Positions 7,401-7,503 of a DNA stretch of 7,503 nt are shown piece after piece (position 1 is the stretch's first letter; each line of letters opens with the position of its first letter). This DNA is from Verrucomicrobia bacterium UBA3750. GTDB lineage: Bacteria; Verrucomicrobiota; Kiritimatiellia; RFP12; UBA1067. The stretch is taken from contig DFGM01000029.1 of assembly GCA_002371755.1 (NCBI GenBank), positions 4,121-11,623 of the forward strand, in the 5' to 3' direction. The position numbers and the translations under genes were made by a program. The notes beneath the pieces were generated by a model. The model saw only the letters and a list, made by a program, of their open reading frames with translations, was not told the origin of the DNA and ran no database searches.

Positions 7401-7489
7401 TGAAGGCGACAGGACGAAGTCTTTATCTCGGGGTCATCAAACAGAAGGGCGAGAAGGGCTTCTACAAGTTGACCGTCAGCGAGAAATAG
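1397..7489 (+). CDS. Giant secreted multidomain protein (InlB B-repeats, LamG-like, BspA LRR_5, twin beta-sandwich)
   Basis: The protein has 2030 residues; the start is set by GGAGG at 1386-1390. Residues 1-21 are a signal peptide (KMAR, hydrophobic ILTMAAVLAATVGYA, likely cleavage after A21). Residues 22-109: Ig-like region. 110-185: InlB B-repeat 1 (FESNGG ... GYFLLGW ... TLYAVW). 193-427: LamG/ConA-like jelly roll (LLHRWSFNED ... VTFEFWAKN ... YNEVRIWKSVLTESQL). InlB repeats 2-4: 432-506, 511-582, 587-658. 702-1294: about 20 LRR_5 repeats. InlB repeats 5-6: 1349-1419 and 1423-1498. 1499-1652: beta-sandwich domain. 1653-1723: InlB repeat 7. 1724-1867: second copy of that beta-sandwich. 1868-2030: tail ending GFYKLTVSEK. 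I see no LPXTG, PEP-CTERM or membrane anchor. InlB, LRR_5 and LamG modules point to an extracellular adhesin or glycan-binding role; no catalytic motif was seen. The gene follows the FISUMP gene by 238 nt and shares its LRR type, but has its own ribosome-binding site and export signal. Confidence 0.93.
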   Translation: MKMARTILTMAAVLAATVGYAGDSSPFRLDTSTSPVGDSISISWDASWIGGNANATVVIEDNGTIVTNTTGAGEFTHTLTGDGRHDLTYTTYIGGVAQDEVYKTVVYKGKYIVHFESNGGEGAMEDCEFVIDMPSALPQGAFTKDGYFLLGWSLTPDGEATLFDGDSTADIVADEGETVTLYAVWHEGEGSSAIALLHRWSFNEDMNDSVGGCTAVSVGSGGGGYSWTSDGKSISLQGGSFGTSGINLGANLLPTDGTPVTFEFWAKNRAQRSWSRLFDVGSSSGDVGAALLLAWSSHSSGYPALYAYKGYGNTVVAVDNVLSPCDFDREYHISVVIEPNRDGDGCAVFTVSKRDGLTGAVIESLVSKSPSAWTIADIQQNEFYLGRSHWSADQDASCDYNEVRIWKSVLTESQLAANAQNGADADLFITYAIQFDANGGNGSMPKRVYATDDDVILPDGEFTRDGWTLVGWAVEPEGPAIYPAEGSIEGGIGAANRQTVTLYAQWKVNQYTVTFNTAGGVVDGEDGALGTTRPVTYDSVYGELPTATRVGYTFDGWILGDTVVTSNTVVKTAEDHTLVARWVANEYEVTFDAAGGVVDGEDGALGTTRPVTYDSVYGELPTASCEGYVFLGWTLNGADVTAESVVKTADDHTLTAKWGIQVGNGIWPATVCDEPITLGAPLVAPSGEVEILAMFAGRPVVGITAEAFAGNDAVTAVTVRLAVEGVDEGLLPDVPLCVIVENDDQVIPDAIAANVRKVVFADGVTRIEDNWFTCGAMGSSRPAGCPNLETFDIADSVVRIGTNVFEAASVLEPSVQNGLKIYQGWCLGFAEAGVDPAGRMTLPDGLRGIAAGSFEGEYSIESVAFPSTLRFVGAGAFKDCTGLEDIDLPEGVVVVDREAFRNCTYAQSLALPATLEEIGAGAFANATSLAGVTVPDGVADIGECAFSNCWRMMSATIPASVTNVGAGAFADCRRLTGVSVPLGLGTMAELFPAAYDKITSVMVAERRDGAVSLKPPRMDAGMFAGCAAMTDLTLPEGLGEIADEAFVGCASMAAFDLSESVTNIGARAFTGLSQLTAFEFPAGLVAIGASAFSGCSGITELTLPDGLESIDASAFQGLTQLSRVDIPASVTEIGYGAFGGCERLRSVSLPGDVATVAEIMPDAYRQITSAAVTESLEIAPYQIIDSLFEGCEALAVVELPSSVTGIGARAFAGCTSLTDAGIPSGVTSLGDEVFSGCANLSAVSLPKGLSALSSRMFEGCASLNEVIVPEGVATLGANVFNGCSSLRTVAYIGNAPAYNAAAYAGVPASLVTKVVNGSTGWDGIATSKALPEFWPAGTSNEITFWEPNRFMVDFVAAGEGVVVTQSVEQVTGTTYMLPADAVRRGAVFGGWWTATDSGARVTASTQVVLTRPHTFYAHWTFNRYSVHFDANGGVGEMAPQGMTVNTADSLAECGFSRAGYAFVGWATEPDGEAVYADAAEVMDLAYAQNAAVTLYAVWEERDWTLADYVDAEHLTLENDEAAAWTPDWTVFKSGGVSLKSGAVSAAEEGDRTFTTLTASVLGEGTGSFWWKVSCEDMDEEYDEWYDYAVFTIDGVEIAKIAGETDWEQVEFAVTGAGTHTLAWTFTRDDYDEDETAYENAAWVDGVVWTPKPVTVTFADGGAAEGETPPAVEKYQGYEFELPGAGTLANGAYQFVGWSDGETVYAAGSIYVFSSVDVTLTAVWELKVWTFGEAVDAEMLSFTTGGEADWSVDASVGCTNSVSAKSGVVADGQSSWIEATVSGAGTLVFRWNVMGGIYRNKPFAYAKVEVDGEEQAQEHNTESWKEQTVNVEGTGTHTIRWTYLRTSGRDADGDCAWLDAVSWTPNEVANVAVDGEKGKIAETADGYVVTAKEGKVLTEADFAFGTVPKEAYKIEIAEGGRSATVTLAVPVVGVAPEAADETHKDEDDPSGMLVGVALAKIAAKPEPKSGETVGALPVKAYEGLYYQAAWGSDITGMTTGEKVKATGRSLYLGVIKQKGEKGFYKLTVSEK
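1973..2677 (+). other. LamG/ConA-like jelly-roll domain encoded by AT-rich DNA
   Basis: Residues 193-427. The opening LLHRWSFNEDMNDSVGG, the central VTFEFWAKN strand and the closing YNEVRIWKSVLTESQL are typical of laminin-G-like (Laminin_G_3) domains of bacterial surface proteins, which often bind glycans. The DNA differs from the rest of the gene: by hand count the line 2281-2340 has 23 G/C of 60, against 45 of 60 at 4141-4200, and T-ending codons are frequent. The flanking InlB repeats return to high GC. This suggests the module was acquired separately from the rest of the gene. Confidence 0.75.
2972..3001. repeat. In-frame palindromic mini-element, copy 1
   Basis: The arms GGCGCGTT (2975-2982) and AACGCGCC (2989-2996) enclose the loop GGGGAC. 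An outer GAC/GTC pair is separated on the right side by an unpaired CT. It encodes DGALGTTRPV (residues 526-535), and lies in a stretch where the other InlB repeats of this protein appear shorter, so it looks like a codon-aligned insertion. Confidence 0.6.
3200..3229. repeat. In-frame palindromic mini-element, copy 2
   Basis: This is identical to the element at 2972-3001 and was duplicated with the surrounding 93-bp block, so it is not an independent insertion. It encodes residues 602-611 in the neighbouring InlB repeat. Confidence 0.6.
3716..3745. repeat. In-frame palindromic mini-element, divergent copy 3, inside an LRR
   Basis: The arms GGCGCGAT (3719-3726) and ATCGCGCC (3733-3740) enclose the loop GGGGTC, followed by the same CT and G-C flank as at 2972-3001. 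It encodes residues 774-783 (CGAMGSSRPA), which split an LRR between NWFT and GCPNLETF; removing them restores the usual F-x-G-C spacing. Relative to copy 1 the stem carries a T-A to A-T swap that keeps pairing. Confidence 0.65.
4413..4445. repeat. Perfect 11-bp palindrome inside the LRR array
   Basis: GGGGCGGTTTC (4421-4431) and GAAACCGCCCC (4435-4445) are perfect reverse complements around the loop ATT. The preceding bases make a 12-nt match, GGCGCGATGGGG, to the start of the element at 3719. It encodes GAVSLKPPR (residues 1009-1017), four residues longer than the matching place in the second LRR block. No T-run follows, so it is not a standard terminator. Confidence 0.75.
5891..6352 (+). 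other. Beta-sandwich domain, copy A
   Basis: Residues 1499-1652. Pattern: WTLADYVDAEHLTLE, then SLKSGAV, GTGSFWWKVS, an acidic stretch DMDEEYDEWYDYA, FTIDGVE, GTHTLAWTF and AAWVDGVVWTP. Domains of this form recur in large secreted proteins of several bacterial phyla and resemble MAM/ConA-like sandwiches; the function is not established. The acidic loop and the DDYDEDE loop could bind calcium, which is inference. Confidence 0.6.
6566..6997 (+). other. Beta-sandwich domain, copy B
   Basis: Residues 1724-1867 repeat the plan of copy A: WTFGEAVDAEMLSF, SAKSGVV, GAGTLVFRWNV, VEVDGEE, GTHTIRWTY and CAWLDAVSWTP. The two copies are clearly homologous but diverged, with InlB repeat 7 between them. 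Copy B lacks most of the acidic residues of copy A's central loop. Confidence 0.6.
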
Positions 7490-7503
7490 AAGTCTAGCTG
7501 AAG

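Noticed and set aside
7490..7503. Terminator after the 2030-residue gene
   Set aside because: Only 14 nt remain, with no more than a 3-bp stem and no T-run.

Overview
The window carries two large genes on the + strand. Both look like secreted, modular surface proteins from a high-GC, host-associated or anaerobic bacterium. The module set is BspA-type leucine-rich repeats (LRR_5), InlB B-repeats, a LamG-like jelly roll, an Ig-like domain with a VTARQRYPWNG motif, and a Fibrobacter major paralogous (FISUMP, C-type-lectin-like) domain. I associate this set with gut or rumen Kiritimatiellota/Lentisphaerota-type genomes; that placement is inference from architecture, as there is no rRNA or core gene here.

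Region 1 (1-1158) is the 3' part of a gene that enters from the left edge. It encodes the end of an LRR array, an Ig-like linker and a C-terminal FISUMP domain. The last ~60 codons look like a diversity-generating retroelement (DGR) variable region: runs of NNC codons explained by mutagenesis of AAC codons, followed by a conserved RSVRPV end just before the stop. No reverse transcriptase, accessory gene or template repeat is in the window.

Region 2 (1159-1396) is intergenic. It has a tandem 8-mer in a pyrimidine-rich tract, then a 95-nt element with 27-nt inverted arms, then an AT-rich leader with a strong Shine-Dalgarno for the next gene.

Region 3 (1397-7489) is one 2030-residue ORF: signal peptide, Ig-like region, InlB repeat, LamG-like domain, three InlB repeats (two sharing a 93-bp identical segment), about 20 LRR_5 repeats, two InlB repeats, a beta-sandwich domain, an InlB repeat, a second copy of that beta-sandwich, and a C-terminal tail with no recognisable anchor. 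It looks like a very large adhesin or glycan-binding surface protein.

The most unusual signal in region 3 is a set of short codon-aligned palindromes that interrupt otherwise regular protein repeats. Two related sequences (three sites, about 30 nt) share the same stem, loop and side bulge, and show a compensatory base change. A fourth site begins with the same 12 bases and continues into a perfect 11-bp stem. They look like miniature palindromic elements inserted in frame into coding sequence. The last 14 nt after the second gene show no terminator.
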